From positions 1 to 64,000 of the forward strand of contig NZ_MASS01000020.1 in the NCBI RefSeq assembly GCF_001707885.1: a stretch of 64,000 bases of DNA, in the 5' to 3' direction. Shown here piece after piece: positions 52,787-63,211 of this stretch (the first letter of the stretch is position 1; each line of letters opens with the position of its first letter). The notes under the pieces are model-generated. The model had not been told where the DNA came from, searched no databases, and saw nothing but the letters and a program-made list of their open reading frames with translations. The translations under genes were made by a program, and so were the position numbers. The stretch is from Desulfosporosinus cupriresistens. Its GTDB lineage: Bacteria > Bacillota > Desulfitobacteriia > Desulfitobacteriales > Desulfitobacteriaceae.

Positions 52787-55609
52787 TCAAATATGCCCTA
52801 GGTAACGTTTTAGATACTGTCCTGTATATGATGCTGGCAAAGCGGCAACATCCTCTGGCTTCCCTGCTATCAGTACCTCTCCACCGCGGTTTCCCCCTTC
52901 AGGTCCAAGATCAATAAGCCAGTCCGCCGTTTTAATAACATCGAGATTATGCTCAATGACGAGCACAGTATCCCCTGCATCGACCAAACGATGGAGCACT
53001 TGGAGGAGTTTGTCGATATCCGCTGTGTGCAAACCGGTCGTCGGTTCATCGAGAATATAAATTGTTTTTCCCGTACTGCGTCGGCTCAATTCTGTGGCCA
53101 GCTTAATCCGTTGGGCTTCTCCCCCAGATAATGTGGTTGCCGGTTGACCTAAGCGAATGTACCCTAAGCCCACATCTTGCATCGTCTGAAATTTCCGGGA
53201 AATTTTCGGCACCGCTTTGAAGAACTCCACGGCCTCATCCACGGTCATGTCGAGGACCTGAGCAATACTTTTACCTTTATAGCGAACTTCCAAAGTTTCC
53301 CTATTGTAGCGTTTTCCCTCGCAAACTTCACAGGGAACGTAGACATCTGGAAGGAAGTGCATTTCAATCTTAATAATTCCGTCTCCACGACATGCCTCAC
53401 AACGACCGCCTTTAACGTTGAAGCTAAACCTACCTGGTTTGTATCCTCGCATCTTTGCTTCCGGTGTAATGGAAAAGAGTTCTCGGATAAAATCAAAGAC
53501 ACCTGTATACGTAGCGGGGTTTGAACGGGGAGTCCGTCCGATCGGAGACTGATCAATATCAATGATCTTATCTAAATGCTCCAATCCCTCCAAGCGCTCG
53601 TGTGCTCCAGCACGATGCCGGGCGCTGCCAAGCTTGGTTGCTAAACCTTTGTAGATGATTTCATTGACCAAGGTACTTTTACCCGACCCCGAGACCCCGG
53701 TTACACAGGTAAACAGACCTAAAGGGATACGCACATGAATATCCTTTAAGTTATTTTCTCGAGCTCCAAAAACTTCAAGCCACTTTCCGTTAGGCTGCCG
53801 GCGGTTCTCGGGCACCAAAATCTGTTTTTGGCCACATAGATATTGCCCCGTAATCGATTCCTCGATAGTTTTGATTTCCTCAATTGTGCCCGCGGCCACT
53901 ACTCGCCCGCCATGGGCCCCTGCGCCGGGACCAATATCAATAATATGGTCCGCAGCAACCATCGTATCTTCATCATGCTCGACCACAATTAGGGTATTTC
54001 CAAGGTCCCGTAAACGCTTAAGTGTTGAAAGCAGGCGAGCATTATCCCGCTGGTGGAGCCCAATGCTCGGTTCATCCAAAACATAGAGGACACCCATCAG
54101 GCTTGACCCAATCTGTGTCGCCAAGCGGATCCGTTGTGCTTCTCCCCCCGAAAGCGAACCTGCCGAACGTGCCAGCGTCAGATAATCCAACCCGACATTT
54201 ACCAAAAACCCCAGTCTTTCCCTGATCTCCTTTAAGATTTGATGGGCGATCGTTTCTTCTTTCGGCGTAAGAGTTAATTTATTTAAGAAGCTAATTGTTT
54301 CAGTAATCGAAAGGCGAGTCAAATCATCAATAGAGATCCCACCCACCTTCACTGCTAACGCTTCAGGTTTGAGACGTTTTCCCTGACAGGCAGGACAAGG
54401 ATGTTCACTCATATACCCTTCGATTTCGAGGCGCACCATATCCGAGGTTGACTCTCGATAGCGACGTCCAAAAAAAGGCACTAGCCCTTCAAATTTGGCA
54501 TTAAATATTTTTAGCTGATCAAAAATATTTTGGTATTTAAAATGAATGGGGGTCTCTGTGCCATACAGTAACCCTTTCCATTGGTTCTCATCGAGTTCCT
54601 TCAACGGAGTATCCATCTCGAATCCTAGGTTTATAGCGACGGCTTCCATCATCTTGGGATAATAGTTCGAGGTTGATTTGGCCCAGGGCGCAATTGCCCC
54701 TGTTGCCAAAGACAGGGAACGGTCAGGGAGGAGCAGATCAATGTCCACTTCAAGATTTGCTCCTAGTCCTGTACACGTAGGGCAAGCACCATAGGGACTA
54801 TTAAAGGAAAATAGACGTGGCGAAATTTCTTCGAGAGCAATCCCACAATCCGGGCAGGCGAAATTCTCGCTAAAAAGCAACTCCTCTCCATCGGTGATGT
54901 CCACAATGACATTTCCTTCACCGAGTTTGAGGGCTGTTTCTAAAGAATCCGCCAAACGCTCAGCGCTCTCAGGTTTTAGAGATATACGGTCAATTACGAC
55001 CTCAACTGAGTGTTTTTTGTTCTTTACCAAATCTATTTCTTCACTAAGGTCCCTTGTCTCTCCATCCACACGCACCCGAACATACCCAGCCTTACGAGCA
55101 TCCTCAAAGACCTTTTGATGTTCTCCTTTTTTCCCTTTAACGAGCGGGGCTAAAATCTGTAGTTTAGTCCGCTCAGGATAACGCATCACATGATCAACCA
55201 TCTGCTGAACGGTTTGCTGAGAAATCCCTCGACCACATTGCGGACAATGAGGATGACCGATCCGCGCATAAAGCAGTCGCAAGTAATCGGAAACCTCTGT
55301 CGCCGTACCCACAGTCGAGCGAGGGTTGCGGTTAGTCGTCTTTTGATCAATGGAAATCGCAGGCGATAGTCCTTCGATGGAATCCACATCGGGCTTGTCC
55401 ATTTGACCTAAAAATTGTCGGGCATAGGCTGATAGGGACTCGACATAACGCCGCTGTCCTTCAGCATAAATTGTATCGAACGCAAGAGATGATTTTCCCG
55501 AGCCAGATAATCCGGTGATTACCACCAGTTTGTCTCGTGGGATGTCGATGTCGATATTCTTTAAGTTATGAGCACGTGCTCCACGCACGCGCAAGTAGTC
55601 TTGGGTCAT
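52787..55609 (-). CDS. uvrA: Excinuclease ABC subunit UvrA
   Basis: The ATG behind AGGAGGCAAATC gives 940 residues, the normal size. It has two ABC ATPase units: [42 protein letters not shown] with [18 protein letters not shown], and [14 protein letters not shown] with [16 protein letters not shown]. Zinc fingers occur at [35 protein letters not shown], and [33 protein letters not shown]. It finds DNA damage with UvrB. The uvrB gene lies 144 bases upstream. Confidence 0.98.
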   Translation of the reverse strand: MTQDYLRVRGARAHNLKNIDIDIPRDKLVVITGLSGSGKSSLAFDTIYAEGQRRYVESLSAYARQFLGQMDKPDVDSIEGLSPAISIDQKTTNRNPRSTVGTATEVSDYLRLLYARIGHPHCPQCGRGISQQTVQQMVDHVMRYPERTKLQILAPLVKGKKGEHQKVFEDARKAGYVRVRVDGETRDLSEEIDLVKNKKHSVEVVIDRISLKPESAERLADSLETALKLGEGNVIVDITDGEELLFSENFACPDCGIALEEISPRLFSFNSPYGACPTCTGLGANLEVDIDLLLPDRSLSLATGAIAPWAKSTSNYYPKMMEAVAINLGFEMDTPLKELDENQWKGLLYGTETPIHFKYQNIFDQLKIFNAKFEGLVPFFGRRYRESTSDMVRLEIEGYMSEHPCPACQGKRLKPEALAVKVGGISIDDLTRLSITETISFLNKLTLTPKEETIAHQILKEIRERLGFLVNVGLDYLTLARSAGSLSGGEAQRIRLATQIGSSLMGVLYVLDEPSIGLHQRDNARLLSTLKRLRDLGNTLIVVEHDEDTMVAADHIIDIGPGAGAHGGRVVAAGTIEEIKTIEESITGQYLCGQKQILVPENRRQPNGKWLEVFGARENNLKDIHVRIPLGLFTCVTGVSGSGKSTLVNEIIYKGLATKLGSARHRAGAHERLEGLEHLDKIIDIDQSPIGRTPRSNPATYTGVFDFIRELFSITPEAKMRGYKPGRFSFNVKGGRCEACRGDGIIKIEMHFLPDVYVPCEVCEGKRYNRETLEVRYKGKSIAQVLDMTVDEAVEFFKAVPKISRKFQTMQDVGLGYIRLGQPATTLSGGEAQRIKLATELSRRSTGKTIYILDEPTTGLHTADIDKLLQVLHRLVDAGDTVLVIEHNLDVIKTADWLIDLGPEGGNRGGEVLIAGKPEDVAALPASYTGQYLKRYLGHI

Positions 55610-55752
55610 GATTTGCCTCCTAAGTTGCTGTTTGGGGAGGAAGTGTCTTAGCGTCCTTCCAGAACACAAGTTGGGGATAACCCTTACTGGTGTTCGCTCT
55701 GCTTTCATTGTACCCTATCTCGTCACGACACGAAAGATGGAAATGATATTCA

Positions 55753-57796
55753 TTATTTCCTTGCTTTCTTACCTTCTTTTTTGCCTTCTCGCTTATAGCG
55801 CGTATTACCTCGTTGTTGGCTTGTCATTTTGTATTTATTTTCTTCCCCTTTTAGCTCGATCATAGCATCTCGGATTTCGGCAGCTCGTTCGAAGTCTAGG
55901 TCTCGGGCTGCAAGGCGCATTTCTTGTTCCAGATTTTTTATGAGATTGGCAAGCTCTTCGGGTGGTAGTTTTGCTCCATAGGTTTTCTTTAGTTCAGCGA
56001 CTTTGGTTGCCTCTGGCGCGTCATGAACTGCCTTATGAATCGTTTGAGGAGTAATCCCCATTTTTTCGTTATAAGCCAGCTGTATTGCTCGACGTCGACT
56101 TGTTTCATCCAAGGCTAGCTGCATTGAGCGGGTGATCTTATCACCATACATGATAACCTTACCTTGGGCGTTGCGCGCTGCACGGCCGATGGTCTGAATA
56201 AGGGAACGATCCGACCTCAGAAATCCCTCTTTGTCGGCGTCAAGAATTGCAACAAGGGAAACTTCCGGTAGGTCCAGCCCCTCTCTCAAAAGGTTAATCC
56301 CAACCACTACGTCGATCGCGCCTAAGCGAAGCTCTCGCAGGATTTCCACACGCTCAAGTGTCTTAATATCTGAATGGAGGTACTTCACCTTAATTTCTAG
56401 GTTTTTGAAGTAATCTGTAAGGTCCTCAGCCATTTTCTTTGTTAGCGTCGTAACAAGGACTCGTTCATCGTGACTGATCCGCGCTCTAATCTCCCCAAGC
56501 AAATCATCCACCTGCCCTTTCGTCTGGCGCACAATAACTTCCGGATCTAGTAAGCCAGTGGGACGAATGATCTGCTCAACAACGGTTGGGCAATGAGCAA
56601 TTTCATACGGGCCGGGCGTAGCACTTACAAAGACGCTTTGCTTTATTGTCCGTTCAAACTCGGTAAATGTCAGAGGTCGATTATCCAAGGCACACAGGGA
56701 GACGAAAGCCATAGTTCACTAGAGTAGTTTTACGCGAACGGTCTCCTTCATACATCCCTCGTACCTGAGGTAGCGAAACGTGGGATTCATCCACAAAGAG
56801 GAGAAAATCCTCAGGGAAGTAATGCAAGAGGGTGTAGGGAGTCTCTCCCGGTTCTCGGAACGTCAAATGGCGCGAATAATTTTCAATTCCGTTACAGAAA
56901 CCCATTTCCCTAAGCATTTCCAAATCATAGCGTGTCCGCTGCTCAAGTCGCTGTGCTTCTAGCAGCTTACTTTCGGTTTCTAAGACCTTTAGCCGTTCAT
57001 CCAATTCCTTTTCAATATTATCTGCAGCTTCTGTGACTTTCTCACGAGCCGTTACATAGTGAGAGTTCGGGAAAATCGAAACATGATACCGTTCTCCTAA
57101 GATCTCTCCCGTCAGGACATCTATCTCGTAAATGTGTTCGATCTCATCCCCGAACATCTCCACTCGAACTACCCGCTCACTGGACGCAGCGGGATAGATC
57201 TCTACGACATCTCCACGGACACGAAACGTTCCCCGGGCAAACGCTATATCATTACGGTCATATTGTATCGAAATCAGCTTCCGTAAAATCTCGTTACGAT
57301 CAATAACTTGTCCCTGCCGTAACGAAAGAACAAGCTCACGATAATCTTCCGGTGAACCTAAACCGTAAATACAGGAAACACTAGCCACCACGATCACATC
57401 GCGCCGCTCAAGCAGTGAAGCGGTCGCTGAGTGACGCAATTTCTCGATTTCGTCGTTAATAGAAGCATCTTTTTCAATGAACGTATCACTCGAGGGTACA
57501 TAAGCCTCAGGTTGGTAATAATCATAGTAACTCACGAAATACTCCACAGCATTTTCCGGAAAGTACTCCTTAAACTCGCTGTAAAGTTGAGCTGCCAATG
57601 TTTTGTTATGCGCGAGTATGAGAGTCGGTCTCTGTACCTTTGTAATTATATTAGCCATTGTAAAGGTCTTTCCAGACCCTGTTACCCCCAGTAACGTCTG
57701 GTGCCGCCGACCTTCATTCACTCCAGCGACCAGAGCGTCTATCGCCTGTGGCTGATCTCCCGACGCTTTATAGGGGGCATGTAAATGGAATTCCAT
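55753..57796 (-). pseudogene. uvrB: Excinuclease ABC subunit UvrB with a frame disruption
   Basis: The first 365 or so codons (to YGFRLP) read in one frame and the rest (from [13 protein letters not shown]) in another; the shift lies near 56690-56699. The N-part has the Walker [19 protein letters not shown] and the beta-hairpin [21 protein letters not shown]. The C-part has helicase motifs [52 protein letters not shown] and the C-terminal UVR helix pair. Restored length is about 680 residues. As the gene is otherwise perfect and uvrA is intact, a single-base sequencing error is a strong possibility. Confidence 0.9.
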
Positions 57797-58010
57797 GCAT
57801 CGGTCTCCTTTTCTATAATAAAATAATTAATGCGCACGAGCTAAATATTCAATTGTGATTTATAATTATTTCTATTTTATCTTACATCTAATTAACGACT
57901 TATTCAATTAAAAATAAGTCCCCATAACTATAATTATACCACTGGTCATACAATTACATAAGGCAGACTCTACTAGGGCTTCTGACAATAGAGTTTCTAG
58001 TAAAAGAAAA

Positions 58011-58031
58011 AAGCCGAACTTCCTTCGGCTT
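58011..58031 (-). terminator. Terminator after the sugar-binding-type lipoprotein gene
   Basis: AAGCCGAA pairs with TTCGGCTT around a five-base loop and is followed on the minus strand by TTTTCTTTTAC. It lies 22 bases after the stop codon. Confidence 0.88.
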
Positions 58032-58052
58032 ATGCAAGATTTCTCTGTCCTC

Positions 58053-59414
58053 TTATTCTTTTTTTGATTGTTTGTCTTCTGACGACTGATCTCCCTGAGC
58101 TCCCGATGTATCTTTTGGTTGTTGTTCTGATTGTTGCTTTAACATTTCGGAAGGCACAGTTTTTACCTGTTCATTGGTAGTTTTCTCAGTGCCAATAACC
58201 TTACCTTGGGCATCAAGATACTCGCGCGTTGTTTCAGTCTTTATCCGTTCCGTAACCTTCTGAACTCCGGCAGGAATTGCACTTGATTTAGCTTGCTCTC
58301 CTTCGCCGCTTGCTCCCGACATATCACCACTCTGATCCTCTGTCTTGTCTTGCCCTTGATCTTTTGATTGATCTTTTGATTTAGCATCTTGACTTGCTGG
58401 CTCAGTTTTCTTTTGGTCTTGTTCTGCACTTTCTGTCGTTTTAGTATAACTCTTCTGAATTACCGCGAGATTATCTGGCGTTACAGCTTTAACCGGGATA
58501 ACCTTGGCAGGAATTTCTCCTTGATCACTGGTGATTGAATCATTGACATCTAGGGATTCCTTTTTTATAATCTTTTGAGCCCACTGATACGCATTGACAC
58601 CCTGCAGATAAGGGGAAGTATCAATATCACCAACCTGCGCTCCGCTCGACATCCTTTGTAAGGAGGGAACACTAGCTTGTCCCCCAACTAAGATGATGTT
58701 CTTATCTAGCTGCGCTTGCTTTAAAACTTCGTTTGCTATAGCTGCTAATTTCTCGGTAAAAGCTAAGATGCCCTGGACCTTGCCGGGATTTTTCTGAAGA
58801 AAATCCACTAACCCCTGCTTGACGCCCGACTCAGAATCTGCAGAACTTGCAATATTATGAACTGTAATTTTGGGATATTTGCTAAGTATTACTTTGATTC
58901 CTGCTAAGCGTTCTTGGTATCCGGTTTCACTTGGGTCTCCCAAAACTATGACCTGTCCCTCAGCAACCTTACTTACTAACGTCTGTGCCATAAGCTCTCC
59001 GGATTTTTCTTGATCTGGAGTGATTATACCTACGAGCTTTACGTCTTCTGGAAGCTGACTTAAGGCTAACACTGGAATTTTGTCTGTTTCTGCACTCTTT
59101 AGAAGACTCTCATTCCCCCCTTGATAAATCAGGACTTTTGCCCCCTTCAAGGGTGTTTCTTTGCCCGCTGTACTTTGGTCCATATACTTTACTTGAACGT
59201 TTTCTTTCTTCGCTAGATCATCGATCCCTTTGGTAATAAGTAATTTATTGGGATCTTCCTCATTTAAGGAAACTGCGATAAAAGCCTCAGTTCCTCCCTT
59301 GGTCGAAGAAGTTTTGTTCTTGTTTCCTAAAAGGGCTTGTAGACCACAGCCAGTTATTGTTAAACTAAGACTTAAGGAAAGGATAACTAAAAGGGATTGT
59401 CTTCTTTTTGACAT
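58053..59414 (-). CDS. Orphan periplasmic-binding-type lipoprotein with charged C-terminal tail
   Basis: The 453-residue protein starts MSKRRQSLLVILSLSLSLTITGC, a lipoprotein signal. Residues 45-310 resemble sugar-type periplasmic binding proteins (VKVLIYQGGNESLLKSAETDKIPVLAL, GVKQGLVDFLQKNPGKVQGILAFTEKLAAIANEVL, NIILVGGQASVPSLQRM). The last 125 residues are low-complexity and rich in Gln, Ser, Asp and Lys, broken by a more ordered segment (VQKVTERIKTETTREYLDAQGKVIGTEKTT). No transporter genes lie nearby. A sensing role is possible. The gene ends at a good terminator. Confidence 0.85.
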   Translation of the reverse strand: MSKRRQSLLVILSLSLSLTITGCGLQALLGNKNKTSSTKGGTEAFIAVSLNEEDPNKLLITKGIDDLAKKENVQVKYMDQSTAGKETPLKGAKVLIYQGGNESLLKSAETDKIPVLALSQLPEDVKLVGIITPDQEKSGELMAQTLVSKVAEGQVIVLGDPSETGYQERLAGIKVILSKYPKITVHNIASSADSESGVKQGLVDFLQKNPGKVQGILAFTEKLAAIANEVLKQAQLDKNIILVGGQASVPSLQRMSSGAQVGDIDTSPYLQGVNAYQWAQKIIKKESLDVNDSITSDQGEIPAKVIPVKAVTPDNLAVIQKSYTKTTESAEQDQKKTEPASQDAKSKDQSKDQGQDKTEDQSGDMSGASGEGEQAKSSAIPAGVQKVTERIKTETTREYLDAQGKVIGTEKTTNEQVKTVPSEMLKQQSEQQPKDTSGAQGDQSSEDKQSKKE

Positions 59415-59507
59415 GGGACACGCTCCTTTCGAAGCTTGATCCTTTAATTCTTTCGTTAGTTTTCCCTTGTCCTCTAAAAAAATGCAGTAGAAATGGAGAT
59501 CACTTTT

Positions 59508-59845
59508 ATGATTGGACTAATTGTTCGTTTGTTTATTAATGCATTTGCTCTAGTTTTAATGACCCTTGTTGTTCCGGCTTTCGATTAGCTGGCTTCACGA
59601 CCGCAATTTGGGCGGCACTTGTTTGGGGTCTGGTTAATACCCTTGTCCGTCCAATCTTTTCGTTTTTTACCTTTCCTTTGCAACTTTTGACATTGGGATT
59701 ATTCACTTTAGTTATTAATGGCGCAATGCTCGCCTTGACCGCCAAGCTTGTCCCAGGATTTTTCATTCGAGGCTTTTCCAGTGCGTTTGTCGGTGCACTG
59801 GTACTCAGCATTATAAGTTTAATTCTGACTCACATCTTTAAATAA
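59508..59845 (+). pseudogene. Small membrane protein (phage holin family IV type), frame broken
   Basis: The plus strand encodes MIGLIVRLFINAFALVLMTLVVP, and in another frame GFRLAGFTTAIWAALVWGLVNTLVRPI followed by FTFPLQLLTLGLFTLVINGAMLALTAKLVPGF and ending LTHIFK. One G seems missing at about 59570 (GG where GGG is expected). Restored, it would have about 112 residues and four membrane helices, fitting the widespread YvlD-like/phage holin IV membrane family. The ribosome site GGAG is present. It is followed by the HDOD gene. Confidence 0.8.
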
Positions 59846-59863
59846 ACGAAGGAGGGGTTTTAA

Positions 59864-60709
59864 TTGACCATCAAATTGGAACACATCTTAAAGCGAGTAC
59901 AAGCTCTCCCCCCCTTACCTACGTCCGCCATGCGCGTGATTGCCTTAACCAAAAATCCTGCGACCTCTGTTAAAGAACTTGAAACCGTTATCGGACAAGA
60001 CCCAGCTCTAACTGCCGGTATACTTCGACAAGCTAATTCCGCTTATTATGGCTACGCGAGGCGAATCTCTTCCCTTCAAGAAGCTATTGTCATGCTTGGT
60101 TTCCAGGTGCTACAAGGGCTAGCGATGTCCGCCGCGATAGCGCCCTTACTTAAGGACCAGCTTGTCGGTTACGAGATTGAACAAGAGGGACTCTGGAAAC
60201 ACTCTCTGCTGACTGCCATGGCAGCAAAATGTTTATGTCGACACCAAAAACTCACTTTCGGGGATATTGCTTTTACCGCTGGTTTACTTCATGACATCGG
60301 AAAATTAATTATCTCCATTTACGTTCTAGAAGTCGGTGATTATCTGTTGAACAAAGTAAATGAGGCAAAACTTTCTTATGTCGAGCTTGAAGAGAAGGTC
60401 ATAGGATACAACCACGCAACTGTTGGTGGATATCTGGCAAAAACCTGGAATTTGCCGAATGATCTTGTTCAGGCTATTACCTACCACCATATTCCTTTAA
60501 GCGCCCAAAATTACACAGAATTAGCCTGTGTCGTTTACGTTGCTAATGGACTTGCCTGCCTACTAGGAATCGGCGGCGGCGTTGATAGTTTTTTAAACCC
60601 CATACAACAAACAGCTCTCGACCTACTAAACCTTAAAGAGTCCGATCTTGAACTTCTTCTGGCGGACCTGGGGGAATTCCTTGTGGATCCTACTATATTC
60701 AGTTCATAG
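59864..60709 (+). CDS. HDOD-domain signalling protein
   Basis: The 281-residue protein starts with TTG behind GGAGGGG. The HDOD domain covers about residues 12-210: LPPLPTSAMRVIALTKNPATSVKELETVIGQDPALTAGILRQANSAYYG, SLQEAIVMLGFQVLQGLAMSAA, HDIGKLIISIYV and VGGYLAKTWNLPNDLVQAITYHH. It is an HD-related domain without the full catalytic set, used in signalling and motility regulation in many bacteria. Tail to tail, it overlaps the ATPase gene by 11 bases. Confidence 0.93.
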   Translation: MTIKLEHILKRVQALPPLPTSAMRVIALTKNPATSVKELETVIGQDPALTAGILRQANSAYYGYARRISSLQEAIVMLGFQVLQGLAMSAAIAPLLKDQLVGYEIEQEGLWKHSLLTAMAAKCLCRHQKLTFGDIAFTAGLLHDIGKLIISIYVLEVGDYLLNKVNEAKLSYVELEEKVIGYNHATVGGYLAKTWNLPNDLVQAITYHHIPLSAQNYTELACVVYVANGLACLLGIGGGVDSFLNPIQQTALDLLNLKESDLELLLADLGEFLVDPTIFSS

Positions 60710-61754
60710 GGAACGCTGCATTGTGACCCTCTTTCAAATCACACAAAATCTGGTTGAGCACGGTTTCCCGATAAGCATCCAATTGTTCAAAATTCACAGC
60801 CTCCATATACATCGCCTTTAGTTGAGACCTGTGTGTTTGCCAAGACGCAAGGGTCTCAATTAATTTTTCGTTAAAAGGTTTTTCCAGCCCTTGGTCAGCC
60901 AAATTTTCCGGATTTCCTTGCCAAATTGCTAAATGCCTCTCCGGGAAAACAATTCCGATCACTTCATCAGGATTGAGAGGGTGCAAGACAATCTCAATCA
61001 TTTGGCCTAATTGCTGTGCTTCGCGTAAGACCCAGTCTAAAGCATCCAACGTTTCATCTCCTTCAAGCCGGATTTGATCGAAATCGGTGAGGAAATGAGG
61101 CGCAAGATTCAGCCATCCTTCCGCAGTTAAGCCGTGTAGGAAATATGGATTAATGACACTTTTTTGCAAAAGCTTGATGGCATTTTCAGCGAGCGGCCAA
61201 GGCCCAGTGTGTTCTTTCTTAATTTTTAGACGGGCTGAATTCCCTAATATCCAGGAAATATCTTCCTTCTCTATATGTGGTTTGCGTCCTCTATTCTCGA
61301 TCAGCGAACCAAGTTTTGCAGCCAGCTCTTCCTCCAAGGTCATTTGAAGCCCTTGAAGCCGATTCTCAATCTTCAAAATTTGGGCCCGTTGCTTCTCTAA
61401 AATGTGTTCGTCGCAGAACATCCTAAAGTCAATAAACTTTTCGATAACACCTGGCGCCCGCCAACGCAGTGGAGAAACCTCCATCGCATCCAACATAGCC
61501 AACCCCATACGCGGCATAATAAAGCCCGCCATCGAATCCGGATCCCTAGCCGAACGTAAGAAATCAATGTCATAGCCCCGATCCAATAATTCCAAGCCAA
61601 TGACTTTTATCAAGGTCGACTTTCCTGTCCCTGGTCCTCCTAATAAGACATAAGCCCGCTGCCAACTCGGCATCATGTTCGGCAACAGAGATATGTAGCC
61701 TCTAGTGGTCATACCTTCGGCAAAGTAATGTCGCACCCCAGTCTTATTACCCAT
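60699..61754 (-). CDS. P-loop ATPase of unknown function (PRK06851-like)
   Basis: The 351-residue protein has VLLGGPGTGKSTLIKVIGLELLDRGYDIDFLRSARDPDSMAGFIMPRMGLAMLDA, with Walker A at residues about 38-45. It resembles the clostridial/Bacillus family annotated as ATPase PRK06851, whose second half would be a repeat of the same kind; here the second half has ENAIKLLQKSVINPYFLHGLTAEGWLNL. Role unknown; members are linked to sporulating Firmicutes. No operon partner is visible. Confidence 0.8.
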   Translation of the reverse strand: MGNKTGVRHYFAEGMTTRGYISLLPNMMPSWQRAYVLLGGPGTGKSTLIKVIGLELLDRGYDIDFLRSARDPDSMAGFIMPRMGLAMLDAMEVSPLRWRAPGVIEKFIDFRMFCDEHILEKQRAQILKIENRLQGLQMTLEEELAAKLGSLIENRGRKPHIEKEDISWILGNSARLKIKKEHTGPWPLAENAIKLLQKSVINPYFLHGLTAEGWLNLAPHFLTDFDQIRLEGDETLDALDWVLREAQQLGQMIEIVLHPLNPDEVIGIVFPERHLAIWQGNPENLADQGLEKPFNEKLIETLASWQTHRSQLKAMYMEAVNFEQLDAYRETVLNQILCDLKEGHNAAFPMN

Positions 61755-61818
61755 GCTTGTTACCTCCGTCGTTTTTTATGTCAGCGTAGTTTATGCAACA
61801 ACATAAACGACGGTCACT

Positions 61819-61917
61819 ACTCGTGGTTCGATATTTCGTGGTTCGTGGTTCGAACCACATACTCTTGGTTTGATATTCGTTATTCGAACTACGAACATCG
61901 AACCACGAATATCGAAG
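61819..61917. repeat. Cluster of TTCGTGGTTCGAAC repeats
   Basis: Several direct and inverted copies of TCGTGGTTCGA, TTCGTGGTTCGAACCAC and CGAACTACGAACATCGAACC-like units lie between the ATPase gene and the ctp gene. They belong to the same family as the palindromes at 52635 and 52751, in a longer nested form. Confidence 0.8.
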
Positions 61918-61950
61918 AAAGGCACGCTTTAGATAAAAAGCGTGCCTTTC
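61918..61950 (-). terminator. Terminator after the S41 protease gene
   Basis: AAAGGCACGCTTT and AAGCGTGCCTTT form a long stem with A/T ends suited to both strands. It lies seven bases after the protease stop codon. Confidence 0.85.
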
Positions 61951-61957
61951 GAAATCC

Positions 61958-63139
61958 TTATTTAAGTTTCCCTTGGAGCGTCTGTAGGGCTTTTTGAAGC
62001 TGTGGATCAAAGTTAGTATCTGTCGGAGAAATAGTAGCTTGTTGCCCTTTTTCTAGCTCTACCTTCACATCCGGTTCAATTCCTTTTTTGTGGATATCCA
62101 CCTTATTTGGAGTTAGGTATTTGGCAGTTGTTAATTTGACACTGGTTCCCCCATCCAAGGGGAAAATCGTTTGTACAATCCCTTTGCCGAACGTTTTTAC
62201 TCCGACAAGGCTTGCCGTTCCTTTGTCCTTGATTGCTCCCGCCACAATTTCTGCCGCTGAAGCACTTTCTTCATTAACGAGTACCACCAAAGGCATTCCT
62301 AAATACGTTCCTGTTGCCATTTTTGTATCCACATGACCTTGTTTATCCACAATATAAACAACGGGGCCTTCTGGAATAAAATAACTAGCAACCTGAACGG
62401 CAGCATTGAGCTCTCCACCATGGTTATACCTCATGTCCAAGATAAGTCCCTTGAATTTAGTAATGTTCATATTGCTGAGGGTATCCTTAAGTTCATCGCC
62501 AGTATCCGATGCAAACTGAGAAATACTGATATAGGCGATATCCGAGTGCCCTGGTAATGCTTCCCCATCAACCGTTGGAACGGTGATATTTTCCCTCGTT
62601 AAACTCACAGTGAAGGTCTTATTCGCGCTCTCCCGATAAAGGGCCAAAACCACTTTCGTTCCAGGGTCTCCTCGCATCATCCCCACTGCTTTGTCTTGAT
62701 CCATGCCAGCGGTCTCTGCATCATTAATCTTGCTGACAACATCTCCCGGCTGAATACCTGCCTTGCTGGCTGGCGAATTCTTAATAGGGCGCAGTACCAC
62801 GAGCTTTTTAGGATCCTTTAGACTAAGGACAATCCCCACTCCACCGAACTTTCCTTCAAGCATTTGGAAAAGTTCTTGGTTCTCTTTAGCATTCAGATAC
62901 GTCGAGTAGGGATCTCCCAACTCCTCTACGATGCCTTTGGTCGCACCTTCAACAAGCTGATCTGTCGTTACTTTTTCTAAGTAGTCGCTGTGAATCAACT
63001 GCACAACGTGAACTAAGCGCCCCACATTATCTATGTTGGTAAGAATAATTCCTCCAACTATTGTGGTTACAAGTACCGAAAAAATCAGAAGGACGACTCC
63101 GACGTGTTTAGCTATTCTTTTCCAGTTCCACTCCTGCAA
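61958..63139 (-). CDS. Carboxy-terminal processing protease, S41 family
   Basis: The 393-residue protein has an N-terminal membrane anchor (VGVVLLIFSVLVTTIVGGIILT), a PDZ domain at about residues 95-180 (LRPIKNSPASKAGIQPGDVVSKINDAETAGM) and the peptidase domain with LILDMRYNHGGELNAAVQVA, the catalytic Ser in VLVNEESASAAEIVAGA and the Lys in GVKTFGKGIVQT. It cleaves proteins outside the membrane, as the Bacillus CtpA/CtpB proteins do. It follows the M23 peptidase gene. Confidence 0.96.
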   Translation of the reverse strand: MQEWNWKRIAKHVGVVLLIFSVLVTTIVGGIILTNIDNVGRLVHVVQLIHSDYLEKVTTDQLVEGATKGIVEELGDPYSTYLNAKENQELFQMLEGKFGGVGIVLSLKDPKKLVVLRPIKNSPASKAGIQPGDVVSKINDAETAGMDQDKAVGMMRGDPGTKVVLALYRESANKTFTVSLTRENITVPTVDGEALPGHSDIAYISISQFASDTGDELKDTLSNMNITKFKGLILDMRYNHGGELNAAVQVASYFIPEGPVVYIVDKQGHVDTKMATGTYLGMPLVVLVNEESASAAEIVAGAIKDKGTASLVGVKTFGKGIVQTIFPLDGGTSVKLTTAKYLTPNKVDIHKKGIEPDVKVELEKGQQATISPTDTNFDPQLQKALQTLQGKLK

Positions 63140-63211
63140 TCAAGTCAAACCCCTTCCCTCTAGTCTAGCTCTATTATATGCTTATCCAAGTGTAGAAATA
63201 CTGCTTATCCA

